Below are positions 13,613 to 20,677 of a stretch of 29,669 nucleotides of DNA, piece by piece. Source of the DNA: a virus; the IMG/VR virus record IMGVR_UViG_3300012926_000015, positions 1 to 29,669 of that record. One strand, written 5' to 3'. Within the stretch, counting starts at the first letter, position 1. Every line of letters starts with the position of its first letter. The notes under the pieces were generated by a model that made no database searches, had not been told where the DNA came from, and saw only the letters and a program-made list of their open reading frames with translations. Position numbers and translations under genes: made by a program.

Positions 13613-13857
13613 TGCAAGTACCAATGAGATTCCGTCGTGAAGTCAAACGCGCAGCCGCCATCATGATCTTCGCTGCGATCTATACACTGCTGTGCTGCAT
13701 AGGGCATGGTCAACCGCCAACCAAGATCCATATCAAGCCTGTAGCTGTGCCTGTAGTTCCGACTAGACTACTCGCACAGCCAGTGCACATCCGCCAGCCT
13801 AGAGTCATGGCCGTGCCGCAGCTCTCAGTCAAGCCGATACGGATACCACGTTATTAG
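13612..13857 (+). CDS. Small membrane or exported Pro-rich protein
   Basis: 81 aa. Basic start (MQVPMRFRREVKR), then one hydrophobic helix at about 14-31 (AAAIMIFAAIYTLLCCIG), then a Pro/Val-rich tail with repeated KP-V-V and QP motifs. This is either a signal-anchored small protein or a lipoprotein, since LLCC resembles a lipobox. The tail could project into the periplasm or outside. A lysis accessory role is possible but nothing specific supports it. ATG 13612 overlaps the upstream stop by TGATG. Confidence 0.65.
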   Translation: MQVPMRFRREVKRAAAIMIFAAIYTLLCCIGHGQPPTKIHIKPVAVPVVPTRLLAQPVHIRQPRVMAVPQLSVKPIRIPRY

Positions 13858-13923
13858 CCAGCCCGCCAAGCAGCTCAACGCCAACGAACCACTCACTCAG
13901 AGGAAGGGAAGAGGAAAACACAA

Positions 13924-14448
13924 ATGCCATTACAGACAGTAACAGCCGATGCCGAACTAGTTCTAGTACATCAGGGAATCGAAATCTACCACTGCTATCG
14001 AGACAACAACATTGACGAAGGCAAGCGGAGCTATCTGTTCGATATCGTTGTCAATTCAGACGAATGCGGTGGCACATATTTTGACATACGTGACTTGCTG
14101 TCGAATGCCAAGCTCAAGGCATCTCTAGGAAGCCGGACGCAGCTTGGCACAGACGAGGATGTCTTTGAAGCCATTCGCCAAGCTATCGAGTACAGGCTGA
14201 TTGACCTGCATGGTGAGCAGGAATACGCAGACCTGAACAAGGTAGAAGTGGAAGAATCCGCCGGAGTCGTCCACATAACCACACGCCAGACTGCAACCAT
14301 CCTTGCAGCACTGCGCAATTATCAAGAGGATATGCAGAGTGGCGTACTGTCAGTGCCGATTGAGCTTTTGGCTACTGATGGTGGAGATTTACAAGCGCTC
14401 ACTCTTGAAGATATTGACGAGCTGTGTGAGTTCCTGAACTGCAGTTAG
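13924..14448 (+). CDS. Hypothetical acidic protein
   Basis: 174 aa, no known family. The first 75 residues look alpha/beta (ELVLVHQGIEIYHCYRD, SYLFDIVVNSDECGG), followed by helices rich in Asp and Glu. CEFLNCS ends the protein. GAGGAAGGGAAGAGG at 13900-13914 supplies the ribosome site, within the shared leader module. Confidence 0.75.
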   Translation: MPLQTVTADAELVLVHQGIEIYHCYRDNNIDEGKRSYLFDIVVNSDECGGTYFDIRDLLSNAKLKASLGSRTQLGTDEDVFEAIRQAIEYRLIDLHGEQEYADLNKVEVEESAGVVHITTRQTATILAALRNYQEDMQSGVLSVPIELLATDGGDLQALTLEDIDELCEFLNCS

Positions 14449-14507
14449 ACCGACGACAACGACGAATCCACTCAACGCAATCCCACAACGAGGAAGGACA
14501 ACAACCA

Positions 14508-14843
14508 ATGCCATTCGCCACTCAAGCCCAGAAGGACTACTCCGCAGCCGCAGCCGCGGCCATCCACAGCTACGCAGCCGCTGACGTAGATCTAACCCAC
14601 AACCTAGAGCTAGCTATGCGTGCTTACACGGTGTTCTATTCGCTGGCAGCTACGTCGTCTGCGGTCGAAGCAGGCAGCCGTAGCCAGATGCCAACGCTTG
14701 ACCGTGCTGAAGCGCAGCTCGTCATCAATATCGTCAGTGACGTGCTCACAGGCCAGCGCACGACTATCTTCGACTGCTTACTCGCCCAGCAACTTTCCTC
14801 CGCAGTGTTCGACTTTGTAGTGGACGGGACGTTCCCGCGATGA
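14508..14843 (+). CDS. Hypothetical all-helical protein
   Basis: 111 aa, Ala-rich and predicted nearly all helical (AAAAAIHSYAAADVDLTHNL, RAYTVFYSLAATSSAVEAG). It has the same size, a similar composition and a comparable VFY-SLAATSS / VLYTVTQRD segment to the 125-aa protein at 9710, so the two may be distant relatives. It is preceded by the leader module with CGAGGAAGGACAAC. The stop overlaps the next start by ATGA, beginning the long coupled run. Confidence 0.7.
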   Translation: MPFATQAQKDYSAAAAAAIHSYAAADVDLTHNLELAMRAYTVFYSLAATSSAVEAGSRSQMPTLDRAEAQLVINIVSDVLTGQRTTIFDCLLAQQLSSAVFDFVVDGTFPR

Positions 14844-15175
14844 ATGAGCCGAGATACAAGCTCTACGTATGGCGCGGTGAAGGCGTTCTCGAAAACTACA
14901 CCACAGGCATGGTCGTTATCATAGCCACCAGCTACTTCAACGCCTGGATGAAGCTATCCAAAGCTGACCCTGAAGCCTACTACAACCTACGCTCAGGCGG
15001 CAAATGCCGGAGTCTATGGGTTTCAACCGAAGACAGTGCTGCTGAATGGCAGGAAGCCTACGAGGATTGGAAGCGGGAACAGCGCGAGGACGGCGAAACC
15101 ATCCTGTCACCAATCACACCAACAGAATACGAACTAGACCAAGCACCTGTATCGGTGCAGAGAGGCGGAGGATAA
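14840..15175 (+). CDS. Hypothetical protein
   Basis: 111 aa, no recognised domain. The N-terminal 60 residues appear alpha/beta (RYKLYVWRGEGVL, TGMVVIIATSYFNAWMKL), reminiscent of small phage proteins of the form 'YKLYVWxxVLxDYxxGxxxxxA' whose role is unknown. A charged helix (EWQEAYEDWKREQRED) follows. Coupled by ATGA to the gene before it; the next gene starts directly after its stop. Confidence 0.72.
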   Translation: MNEPRYKLYVWRGEGVLENYTTGMVVIIATSYFNAWMKLSKADPEAYYNLRSGGKCRSLWVSTEDSAAEWQEAYEDWKREQREDGETILSPITPTEYELDQAPVSVQRGGG

Positions 15176-15439
15176 ATGGCAGGCATGGATTTCGAACAGT
15201 TATGGAACAGCTTTCACGATGAACCCCAGCCGAAAACAGTCCGTGTACGACTCCTGATCTACAAAGGCGACAAGCAGGAGATCGAGCGCAGGCGCAACTC
15301 AGACGGTGTCAAGGGAACAATGTGCATCGGCGACAAGTACAGCATAACTGCGATCGAGCTGGATCCAACACGGCTGACCATACGTGAGCTACTGCGGGTA
15401 CTCTTCAGCCGAGAAAGTTCAAGTACTGACAGTGAGTAA
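15176..15439 (+). CDS. Small hypothetical protein
   Basis: 87 aa, unknown. A beta-rich stretch (KTVRVRLLIYKGDKQEIE) and a helix (RLTIRELLRVLFSRE) are visible. ATG follows the previous stop with no gap (TAA-ATG); AGAGGCGGAGG at 15160-15172 is the ribosome site. Confidence 0.68.
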   Translation: MAGMDFEQLWNSFHDEPQPKTVRVRLLIYKGDKQEIERRRNSDGVKGTMCIGDKYSITAIELDPTRLTIRELLRVLFSRESSSTDSE

Positions 15440-15710
15440 CGGCAATAACGACAGCTACCGCAGCAACCACGGCATCTTCCACCAGCTACTCGGCACGCAG
15501 CATAACCGGCATTACAACTACCACTTGATGTCGGAGGCTAAGTTGAAATGGCATAAGCACTACCTGGAGCATGAGCAGGAACTACACCGGCAACAGCAGC
15601 ACGCAACTAGATGGTTCCGTCGAGTCCGCAACACAGTTGTAGCAATAGTCTTCTTCGCAGGCTGTTTCCTGCTGCTACTCACTCTACTCATAGAAGGAGG
15701 TCACCGATGA
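15432..15710 (+). CDS. Small single-pass membrane protein
   Basis: 92 aa from GTG 15432, which overlaps the previous gene by eight bases. The frame is open upstream to ATG 15384 and an internal ATG exists at 15528, so the start is uncertain. A polar, His/Gln/Asn-rich segment precedes a basic stretch (RWFRRVRNT) and a transmembrane helix (VVAIVFFAGCFLLLLTLLI) close to the C-terminus, suggesting a tail-anchored topology with the N-terminus in the cytoplasm. Confidence 0.6.
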   Translation: MSNGNNDSYRSNHGIFHQLLGTQHNRHYNYHLMSEAKLKWHKHYLEHEQELHRQQQHATRWFRRVRNTVVAIVFFAGCFLLLLTLLIEGGHR

Positions 15711-16006
15711 GCTACGCCGAAGATCACGACGACCTGGAACAAGTCTCCCGCGCAGACGAGGACGCTGACCACTACGAACGCAGCCGCGAAGCCATGATGG
15801 CGCGGTACGACCGGAACCTGAAGCTATTGGCTGACCCGAAGCTTTGGCCGCAGTTCAACGTATTACTCACCTGCCCTACATGCGAGAAGCAATTCGCTAA
15901 ACGTCAGGCCGCACAGAAATTCTGCTCGAAATCCTGCAAGAACCACTACTGGAACGTGGTTAGGTTTGAGCCGGAGCATCACCACCGAGGAAGGAAGGAA
16001 GTCTAG
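15707..16006 (+). CDS. Zinc-finger protein (CxxC-x13-CxxxC)
   Basis: 99 aa. The perfect AAGGAGGT six bases before it fixes ATG 15707 rather than the longer open frame. An acidic helical half precedes a zinc finger with C56, C59, C73, C77 (LTCPTCEKQF, KFCSKSCKNHYWN). The spacing is identical to that in the protein at 26523 (C43, C46, C60, C64), so the two are paralogous fingers. Such 'KFCSxxCxxxxW' fingers are common in small phage proteins and usually bind nucleic acid; the target is unknown. Confidence 0.8.
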   Translation: MSYAEDHDDLEQVSRADEDADHYERSREAMMARYDRNLKLLADPKLWPQFNVLLTCPTCEKQFAKRQAAQKFCSKSCKNHYWNVVRFEPEHHHRGRKEV

Positions 16007-16008
16007 CT

Positions 16009-16245
16009 ATGTTCAATCCAGTTCTAATCGTCAGAACTAATCCGACGCGGCTACACAACGCAGTTCCGCTTTCAGCAGTAGTTCGCATAGCTGAGACTAT
16101 GAACGGGTCAAATATCTATCTTACGGATGGAACTCGCATACATGTGGAGGAAAGTTTGGACAAGATCCTGACTCAGATCCCTAACATATACGAAACCACC
16201 AGAGAAATTCTGTCTGTGTTGATAAATCACGGAGTGATCGCATGA
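16009..16245 (+). CDS. FlbD-like small beta protein, copy 1
   Basis: 78 aa. The middle (VVRIAETMNGSNIYLTDGTR then IHVEESLDKILTQI) follows the pattern of the FlbD family and related small proteins, in which strands of the form 'I-x-L-x-DG-x-x-I-x-V-x-E' precede a helix. FlbD belongs to bacterial flagellar operons; here the similarity is structural and no flagellar role is suggested. GGAAGGAAG at 15990-15998 is the ribosome site. The next gene is a likely paralogue, coupled by ATGA. Confidence 0.68.
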   Translation: MFNPVLIVRTNPTRLHNAVPLSAVVRIAETMNGSNIYLTDGTRIHVEESLDKILTQIPNIYETTREILSVLINHGVIA

Positions 16246-16496
16246 GTCCACGCAAATACATTCGCCTGTTCGGTTTCGAAATAGACAGCCGAGACATGCC
16301 TATAAAATCTGGGCCAGCTCAACACTTTCTGCTATTTGCCGACAAGCTCGTCAACATCACACCGAGCGAGATTATAGGTGGTGTCACAACTATTACAGAC
16401 ACTAATAACAGGACGTACGCGGTAAAGCATACCGTTGACGAGATCCTAGCCAAGATTTTCATGAAGCCTGATAAGGAGCAGGCTAACAATGGATGA
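16242..16496 (+). CDS. FlbD-like small beta protein, copy 2
   Basis: 84 aa. LVNITPSEIIGGVTTITDTN followed by RTYAVKHTVDEILAKI lines up with the same segment of the preceding protein (strand, turn, strand, then DEIL/DKIL helix), so this is a second member of the pair. The first 30 residues differ. It overlaps the gene before by ATGA and the one after by eight bases. Function unknown. Confidence 0.68.
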   Translation: MSPRKYIRLFGFEIDSRDMPIKSGPAQHFLLFADKLVNITPSEIIGGVTTITDTNNRTYAVKHTVDEILAKIFMKPDKEQANNG

Positions 16497-16911
16497 CAAG
16501 GACAAGTTCGACTTAGACATCAACGACGAGCGGCTGAGTGAGCAGCATGACGCGGCAGGGTCGCAGCCGGAACCTGAGCCAATCGCACGTGCCTGCCCGC
16601 TCGAAGTCATAACCGGAGCGCACATCGACATCGAAGTACGGCCATTCGCCTACGCATTCCTCGGCCTGGGCCACGGGCCAAAAGCGCGTGAAGTCCGTAA
16701 CGCTATCTGGAAGTCCGATGCCGAGGAACTGAAAGCTTACGTACAGTCTTTCCGGGGCATCACCGCTAAGATCGTCTACGACCGAAGCTATGAATGCTCG
16801 GAATGCAAAGGCGTGTATGAGGTAGACCCGGCAACCGGACTGACTGCGTGCTGCGGCCTTCCCATAGCCGAACCACAGAAGGAGCCAACCAATGCCCCGC
16901 AGCCACGCTAG
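16489..16911 (+). CDS. Hypothetical protein with C-terminal zinc site
   Basis: 140 aa. An acidic disordered start, a central domain (EVRPFAYAFLGLGHG, NAIWKSDAEELKAYVQSF), then a cysteine cluster C103, C106, C121, C122 (YECSECKGVYEV, ACCGLP) likely to bind zinc. The family is not known to me. It overlaps its successor by 20 bases. Confidence 0.72.
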   Translation: MDDKDKFDLDINDERLSEQHDAAGSQPEPEPIARACPLEVITGAHIDIEVRPFAYAFLGLGHGPKAREVRNAIWKSDAEELKAYVQSFRGITAKIVYDRSYECSECKGVYEVDPATGLTACCGLPIAEPQKEPTNAPQPR

Positions 16912-17254
16912 ACCAGACATCACCGAACTAGACCTCACCAAAGACTTCGATCCGTTTTCGCCCGGCGGCGATCTCGGCCACGTTGGAGGCAATGTCAAGA
17001 TGACGCTAGCCTTTCAGGATTCACTATGTATCATTCGCGCACTGGCACAAGACATCGAGCGGATTCAACAGCGACGCGACGGCGTGTATGTCACTAGCGG
17101 GTTCGACTGGAGCGTGCGTCGTGACAACGCTACAGGTCTGATACGTAAGCTGCAGCGGATTCAGTTCCGCCTGGGCGGTCGGATGACGAGCGACCGATAC
17201 GACGATGCCAAGCGTAAGAAGATGAACAGGTATCGGAATAAGCCGTGGCATTAG
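16892..17254 (+). CDS. Hypothetical basic protein
   Basis: 120 aa. AAGGAG at 16879-16884, inside the upstream gene, precedes ATG 16892. A helical centre (FQDSLCIIRALAQDIERIQQ) and a strongly basic C-terminus (DDAKRKKMNRYRNK) suggest nucleic-acid contact, but no motif is recognised. It is the last gene before a hairpin and a new promoter. Confidence 0.7.
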   Translation: MPRSHARPDITELDLTKDFDPFSPGGDLGHVGGNVKMTLAFQDSLCIIRALAQDIERIQQRRDGVYVTSGFDWSVRRDNATGLIRKLQRIQFRLGGRMTSDRYDDAKRKKMNRYRNKPWH

Positions 17255-17255
17255 A

Positions 17256-17270
17256 GGCTATGGCATAGCC
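17256..17270 (+). other. Short hairpin between two transcription units
   Basis: GGCTAT-GGC-ATAGCC is a perfect 6-bp stem directly after the stop codon of the gene ending at 17254. No T-run follows (AGCACTTATT), so it would be at best a weak terminator. Confidence 0.35.
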
Positions 17271-17283
17271 AGCACTTATTAGG

Positions 17284-17312
17284 TTGACAACTACGCGCAA
17301 CCATGAGACACT
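17284..17312 (+). promoter_or_regulatory. Rightward TTGACA promoter (family member B)
   Basis: TTGACA at 17284-17289, 17-base spacer, GACACT at 17307-17312. It shares TTGACAA and the ACACT -10 ending with the other three family members but not their GTTG and TGGTG spacer motifs. The leader of about 30 bases contains AAGGGAGAAGAGGGAAG before ATG 17351. Confidence 0.6.
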
Positions 17313-17350
17313 AACTTCAACATAACGATAAGGGAGAAGAGGGAAGCGAT

Positions 17351-18133
17351 ATGGCAGAGTACGAGTTGGAAAACGGCGATACATACAACCCAGCGAACGA
17401 TGACGCGCGGGACGAGAACGATCTGCTGGATAACGGAACTGATGTGGCTGAGGTCACACCGTCAGAAACTGTCAAGGCAGTTCTAGACGAATGCCGCGCT
17501 TATGAAGCCGAGCACGAAGCGGAGAGCCTTGCCGCAGCCGAGGAAGCTGAGTTCAACCAGACTGTTGACGATGCTCGCGCTTTAGAGCTAGGCATCCTCG
17601 CAGACGACCCGGACGCCGTGCTCCAAGCTTACCTGGGCATCGCATTCACATCCGAACCCGAGCCTGAACCAGTCCCTGTCGAAGATCCCGAAGCCAAAGC
17701 TCGCCGCGAGTTCATCGCTGGCCTGCGCGACCTAGCCGACTTCTTCGAGCAGAACCCCGAGATCGACAAACCGTACAGCGGATGCACACTGACCCTGTAC
17801 GTATCCGACAAAAAGAAGCTGGCGAAGTATGCCCGTGCGTTCGGCCATGCCGAAAAGGTAGTCGATGACTACTCATTCCGTCTGAGCAAAGAATTCGGCA
17901 CAACTGGTGTCAAGGTTGAGACTTACTCGTCTCGGCAGTCAGTCTGCGAGCGCGTGAAAATCGGTGAGGAGTTCGTGCCGACTCATAAGATCGCCGCCAC
18001 GGAAGAACGCTTCGTAGAAGGCCATATGAAGGATATCTACGAGTGGAAGTGCCCGAGCTTGCTGGCAATTGGCGAAGCAGACGCCGAGCCAGTGGCCGAA
18101 CCCGAACCCGCATCCGCACCCGAGGTAGCCTAA
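17351..18133 (+). CDS. Conserved phage hypothetical protein with acidic N-terminus
   Basis: 260 aa, first gene after promoter B. The first 115 residues are acidic and largely helical or disordered, ending in a Glu-Pro linker. From about 118 a folded domain begins (RREFIAGLRDLADFFEQNPE), with SFRLSKEFG, VKVETYSSRQSVCERVKIG and a final EWKCPSLL. I recognise the arrangement from actinophage and actinobacterial proteins of unknown role that read 'FxAGLRELADxLExHPE ... R-x-VCxRV'. A second Glu-Pro-Ala tail closes the protein. Confidence 0.8.
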   Translation: MAEYELENGDTYNPANDDARDENDLLDNGTDVAEVTPSETVKAVLDECRAYEAEHEAESLAAAEEAEFNQTVDDARALELGILADDPDAVLQAYLGIAFTSEPEPEPVPVEDPEAKARREFIAGLRDLADFFEQNPEIDKPYSGCTLTLYVSDKKKLAKYARAFGHAEKVVDDYSFRLSKEFGTTGVKVETYSSRQSVCERVKIGEEFVPTHKIAATEERFVEGHMKDIYEWKCPSLLAIGEADAEPVAEPEPASAPEVA

Positions 18134-18138
18134 CCGCC

Positions 18139-18390
18139 ATGAAACTCGTTGACCCCAGAATCGCGCACCTGATCCCCGGCATTGAGCGCTACGTGCACAA
18201 CCGCATCCGGCCCGGCGGATTCATGTACGCGGTTCTGACCAACGACCTGCGGCAAGCCGTTAGCATGGCCGATGCCGACAATATCAACTTGCTGCCGGAG
18301 ATCGTCAAGTACCTCTACAACGAGATCCCGTTCTGCATCTGGGGCTCAGTCGAGGCCGTGCACCATCATCTGATGAAAGGGCTAACCTAA
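18139..18390 (+). CDS. Conserved small phage protein
   Basis: 83 aa. IERYVHNRIRPGGFMYAVLT followed by NDLRQAVSMADADN and YLYNEIPFCIWGSVEAVHHH matches a widespread phage protein type of the form 'YIxxRxxPGGFLxAVLxNDLxxAxxxAD ... YxYNxxPxxxWGS'. All of those landmarks are present, so the protein looks complete. Function unknown. ATG 18139 lies five bases after the previous stop; the longer frame upstream is in the shadow of the preceding gene. Overlaps the next by TAATG. Confidence 0.82.
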   Translation: MKLVDPRIAHLIPGIERYVHNRIRPGGFMYAVLTNDLRQAVSMADADNINLLPEIVKYLYNEIPFCIWGSVEAVHHHLMKGLT

Positions 18391-18575
18391 TGTTCCAATT
18401 CTGGCACGACTTCCTGCACGATACGTTTACCTTCCTCGCCGCGATGGCAATGTTCACCGTAGTGGTTGTATTCGCTCTGGCTTTTCTAGGCGCGGCGGTC
18501 TCTGAGATGAATGCACGTGCGCGTGCGATCAAGGCCGTGGAAGCAATGGAGAGAAATAAAAGACTGGATAAATAA
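18390..18575 (+). CDS. Small single-pass membrane protein
   Basis: 61 aa. Aromatic N-terminus (FQFWHDFLHD), one transmembrane helix at about 14-36 (AAMAMFTVVVVFALAFLG), then a basic helical tail of 25 residues. Coupled on both sides by TAATG overlaps. Confidence 0.72.
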   Translation: MFQFWHDFLHDTFTFLAAMAMFTVVVVFALAFLGAAVSEMNARARAIKAVEAMERNKRLDK

Positions 18576-18730
18576 TGCTCGACACTAGCCTAGATCGTGA
18601 TCGCATCATCGCCTGGATGGCTCAAAGCATGTGGTTACGTCTGAGCTGCTGGACGTACGACGAGTACCTATATTGCCTAGACCGTTGCACCCGCCTGATG
18701 GACAGGCAGAAAGTTGTGATCTTCCCATGA
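18575..18730 (+). CDS. Small hypothetical protein (51 aa)
   Basis: 51 codons between a TAATG overlap with the gene before and an ATGA overlap with the gene after; this spacing makes coding likely despite the short length. The product (MLDTSLDRDRIIAWMAQSMW, then CWTYDEYLYCLDRCTRLMDR) is helical and aromatic with three cysteines. No family is recognised. Confidence 0.65.
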   Translation: MLDTSLDRDRIIAWMAQSMWLRLSCWTYDEYLYCLDRCTRLMDRQKVVIFP

Positions 18731-18888
18731 AGAACCCGCTGTTCAGTCCTACTCGCGCTCTGGTCGAAAGCCTGCAGCTACTAACTGACATAGAGCTGTT
18801 GATCCGAATCAACGCACCTATGACCGATGGCTCGCCGATACACAAAGCTGTGATCGAATTTATCAAGAAATGGAAGGTAGCTGAATGA
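18727..18888 (+). CDS. Small hypothetical protein (53 aa)
   Basis: ATG 18727 is chosen because it gives an ATGA overlap; the longer open frame runs inside the preceding gene. Two short helices are likely (TRALVESLQLLTDIELLIRI and HKAVIEFIKKWKV). It overlaps the next gene by ATGA. Function unknown. Confidence 0.65.
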   Translation: MKNPLFSPTRALVESLQLLTDIELLIRINAPMTDGSPIHKAVIEFIKKWKVAE

Positions 18889-19229
18889 AGCCATTCAACC
18901 TAGCCGAAGCCCTCGCCGGAGCGCCTGTCTGCATGCGTGACGGTCGGCCTGTCACACAGCTAACCAAGTTCAACTGCAATGATCACCAGTGCTTATACGG
19001 TGTTGTGGATGGACAGCTCAGCAGCTTTTACTTGGACGGCTTATACACACGCACGCAAGCGGAAAGCCACCGCGACTTAGTCATGGCACCTGTCAAGCAC
19101 ACCATCTATCTCAATATCTACCGTGAACCAGACCATCGCGCTTATGGTTACCGGTCCCAGGAAGAAGCTGAACGATTTGCAGGCGGGAATGCTCTCGCTA
19201 TAGCCATCCCCGTAGAAGTGGAGTACTGA
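18885..19229 (+). CDS. Conserved phage hypothetical protein
   Basis: 114 aa. FNLAEALAGAPVCMRDGRPV followed by TQLTKFNCNDHQCLYGVVDG, then DLVMAPVKHTIYLNIYRE and RAYGYRSQEEAE, matches a phage protein type written as 'FDLxxALAGxPVxTRDGRxVTxL ... GVVxG ... DLxMxP-x-KxTxYVNVY'. The domain appears complete. No activity is known for it. Coupled by ATGA to the upstream gene. Confidence 0.82.
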   Translation: MKPFNLAEALAGAPVCMRDGRPVTQLTKFNCNDHQCLYGVVDGQLSSFYLDGLYTRTQAESHRDLVMAPVKHTIYLNIYREPDHRAYGYRSQEEAERFAGGNALAIAIPVEVEY

Positions 19230-19234
19230 CCACC

Positions 19235-19567
19235 ATGACCCTGCCCGCCTACACCATCGCGTTCACCGTCGCTCTCATCGCAGGCCCGCACCATACAGCG
19301 CACGGCCACCACTTCCTACAAGACTTTAGCAATGCAGGTCTGCGCGTCACCGACTGCACGGCCACCTTGCCGCACGCCGAAGACTTTCCGCTCTACACCC
19401 GCTTGTACTGGATCATTGACCCTAATCGCAGAACGCCAGCGACCATAGATGTTTTTATAACGCCGCCGGAAGAAGTCATGAACCTCAAGCCGACGCCCGC
19501 GCTGCATATGCCTAAGAAGGTTTACATGGTTTGTAACTACAACTTCGACACTCGGCCAGGAAGGTAG
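19235..19567 (+). CDS. Hypothetical protein
   Basis: 110 aa, unrecognised. The N-terminus is hydrophobic (AYTIAFTVALIAGPHH) and then His-rich, so it may be a signal sequence, a membrane anchor, or just a buried strand and helix. Beta-strand-like segments follow (LYTRLYWIID, ATIDVFITPPEE, KKVYMVCNYNF). GTGGAG at 19219-19224 could be the ribosome site. Confidence 0.65.
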   Translation: MTLPAYTIAFTVALIAGPHHTAHGHHFLQDFSNAGLRVTDCTATLPHAEDFPLYTRLYWIIDPNRRTPATIDVFITPPEEVMNLKPTPALHMPKKVYMVCNYNFDTRPGR

Positions 19568-19576
19568 CCCATAGCT

Positions 19577-19708
19577 ATGATCATCTTCCTCATCCTTGCG
19601 GTCGCCTACCTGTTCATCGACAGCCTGTTCGCTACGCACTGGATACAGAAACTGGAACGCCGCATTATCGATCTGGAACAGTGGCAAAATTACAAGCCGG
19701 AGGACTAA
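19577..19708 (+). CDS. Small membrane protein (43 aa)
   Basis: Starts nine bases after the previous stop. The product is a single N-terminal hydrophobic helix (MIIFLILAVAYLFIDSLFAT) followed by a charged helix (LERRIIDLEQWQNYK), a design common among phage membrane microproteins. The ribosome site is not obvious; AGGAAGG at 19559-19565 is distant. Confidence 0.55.
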   Translation: MIIFLILAVAYLFIDSLFATHWIQKLERRIIDLEQWQNYKPED

Positions 19709-19714
19709 TCAGTC

Positions 19715-19915
19715 ATGCGCGCCTGGAGCCTCACCACAGCACTCTACTTCACCTTTATGCTGGTCTACATGATCGCAGTCATCCTTGGCGAACGTCGCCG
19801 AACACCTTACTCCGATCCACGGCTAGAGCGCGCGCACCAGATCTGCAAGAACCTAGCTACCTGGGCTTGGATCATTATCGGAACTCTGATCATCTTGAAA
19901 GGACTGATGCTGTGA
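19715..19915 (+). CDS. Small two-helix membrane protein
   Basis: 66 aa with two likely transmembrane helices (ALYFTFMLVYMIAVILG at 9-25 and WAWIIIGTLIILKGL at 49-63) joined by a basic loop with GERRRTP. GGAGGAC at 19699-19705 is the nearest Shine-Dalgarno. A GTGA overlap with the next gene supports coupling. Topology and role are unknown; holin-like size alone is not evidence of a lysis function. Confidence 0.68.
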   Translation: MRAWSLTTALYFTFMLVYMIAVILGERRRTPYSDPRLERAHQICKNLATWAWIIIGTLIILKGLML

Positions 19916-20340
19916 CTGCAATGACAATCGACGAAGCATTCGCAATCGCCCGCACACTCACTGACAGCTACATAAGCCTCTCCGAGAAGCTACACTACTA
20001 CCCTGTCGGCAAAGTCTCAGAGCGCTGGTGCGAAATTCACTGGCAGGGAATGAATGCCGAAGGGAGTAGCTGGGAGAACGCATTGCAAGCAGCTATGGGG
20101 CCGAATGGTTGGAACCGGTCTCTTGCCGACTACCCAATCGTCCCCGACTACCTCCACTCGCCAATCATCTTCATCGACCCACAGACCAAGCCTGATCGCA
20201 TCCTGCTGTGTGCATTCTGGAACAGAGAACGATGGCTGTTCCGCATCGTCAATGGAGCCTGGGTGAGCACGCGACGAGCTGAGGTAGAAGACTACGACAG
20301 CATTCTGAACGCTAAAAGACTAGAGGTACGACGAGCATGA
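19912..20340 (+). CDS. Hypothetical protein
   Basis: 142 aa from GTG 19912, which has AAAGGA eight bases upstream and forms a GTGA overlap; ATG 19921 is the alternative. The protein is rich in Trp (WCEIHWQGMN, WENALQAAMG, WNRSLADYP, WNRERWLFRI) and looks like a compact alpha/beta domain. No family is recognised. Confidence 0.72.
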   Translation: MTAMTIDEAFAIARTLTDSYISLSEKLHYYPVGKVSERWCEIHWQGMNAEGSSWENALQAAMGPNGWNRSLADYPIVPDYLHSPIIFIDPQTKPDRILLCAFWNRERWLFRIVNGAWVSTRRAEVEDYDSILNAKRLEVRRA

Positions 20341-20399
20341 GCACTTTCATCGTATTCATAATCGACACACTTAAAGGAAAGGTGGGGACAGCGGACTAA
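20337..20399 (+). CDS. Possible 20-aa microprotein
   Basis: ATG 20337 overlaps the upstream stop by ATGA and its own stop overlaps the next start by TAATG, so translation could pass through it. The product begins MSTFIVFIIDTLKGK. Alternatively it is only spacer carrying the Shine-Dalgarno AAAGGAAAGG at 20374-20383. Confidence 0.35.
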   Translation: MSTFIVFIIDTLKGKVGTAD

Positions 20400-20677
20400 T
20401 GAAACGCATCTGGAAGTATCAAATCGACCTTAACTCAGGCTCTGCATACGCAGTCATTCTAGTCCCACCTCAACGTGTCTTCCGTGCCGCAGCTATGCAA
20501 GGCAGTGGCATCATCGCCTTATGGTTCGAGGTAGATAACGATGCCGTTTACCAAGCGGAGGAGCTGAACCTGCACGTCTATGGCACCGGCCACGTAATTC
20601 TTCCCACGCACTTCTACCTCGCCACAGTCTTCGACGGCCCGTTCGTCTGGCATATCTATGAAGGGAAGGCAGCCTGA
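20399..20677 (+). CDS. Hypothetical beta-rich protein
   Basis: 92 aa, unrecognised. Mostly strands (YAVILVPPQRVFRAA, SGIIALWFEVDND, HVILPTHFYLATVFDG). It is translated from ATG 20399 and coupled to the following gene by TGATG. The neighbouring 91-aa protein has a similar size and a strand-rich start, but I cannot align them convincingly. Confidence 0.7.
   Translation: MKRIWKYQIDLNSGSAYAVILVPPQRVFRAAAMQGSGIIALWFEVDNDAVYQAEELNLHVYGTGHVILPTHFYLATVFDGPFVWHIYEGKAA

Noticed and set aside
19715-19915. Holin call for the two-helix proteins at 19715 and 21657
   Set aside because: Size and helix number fit, but no endolysin or spanin is nearby, and many small membrane proteins occur in this run.
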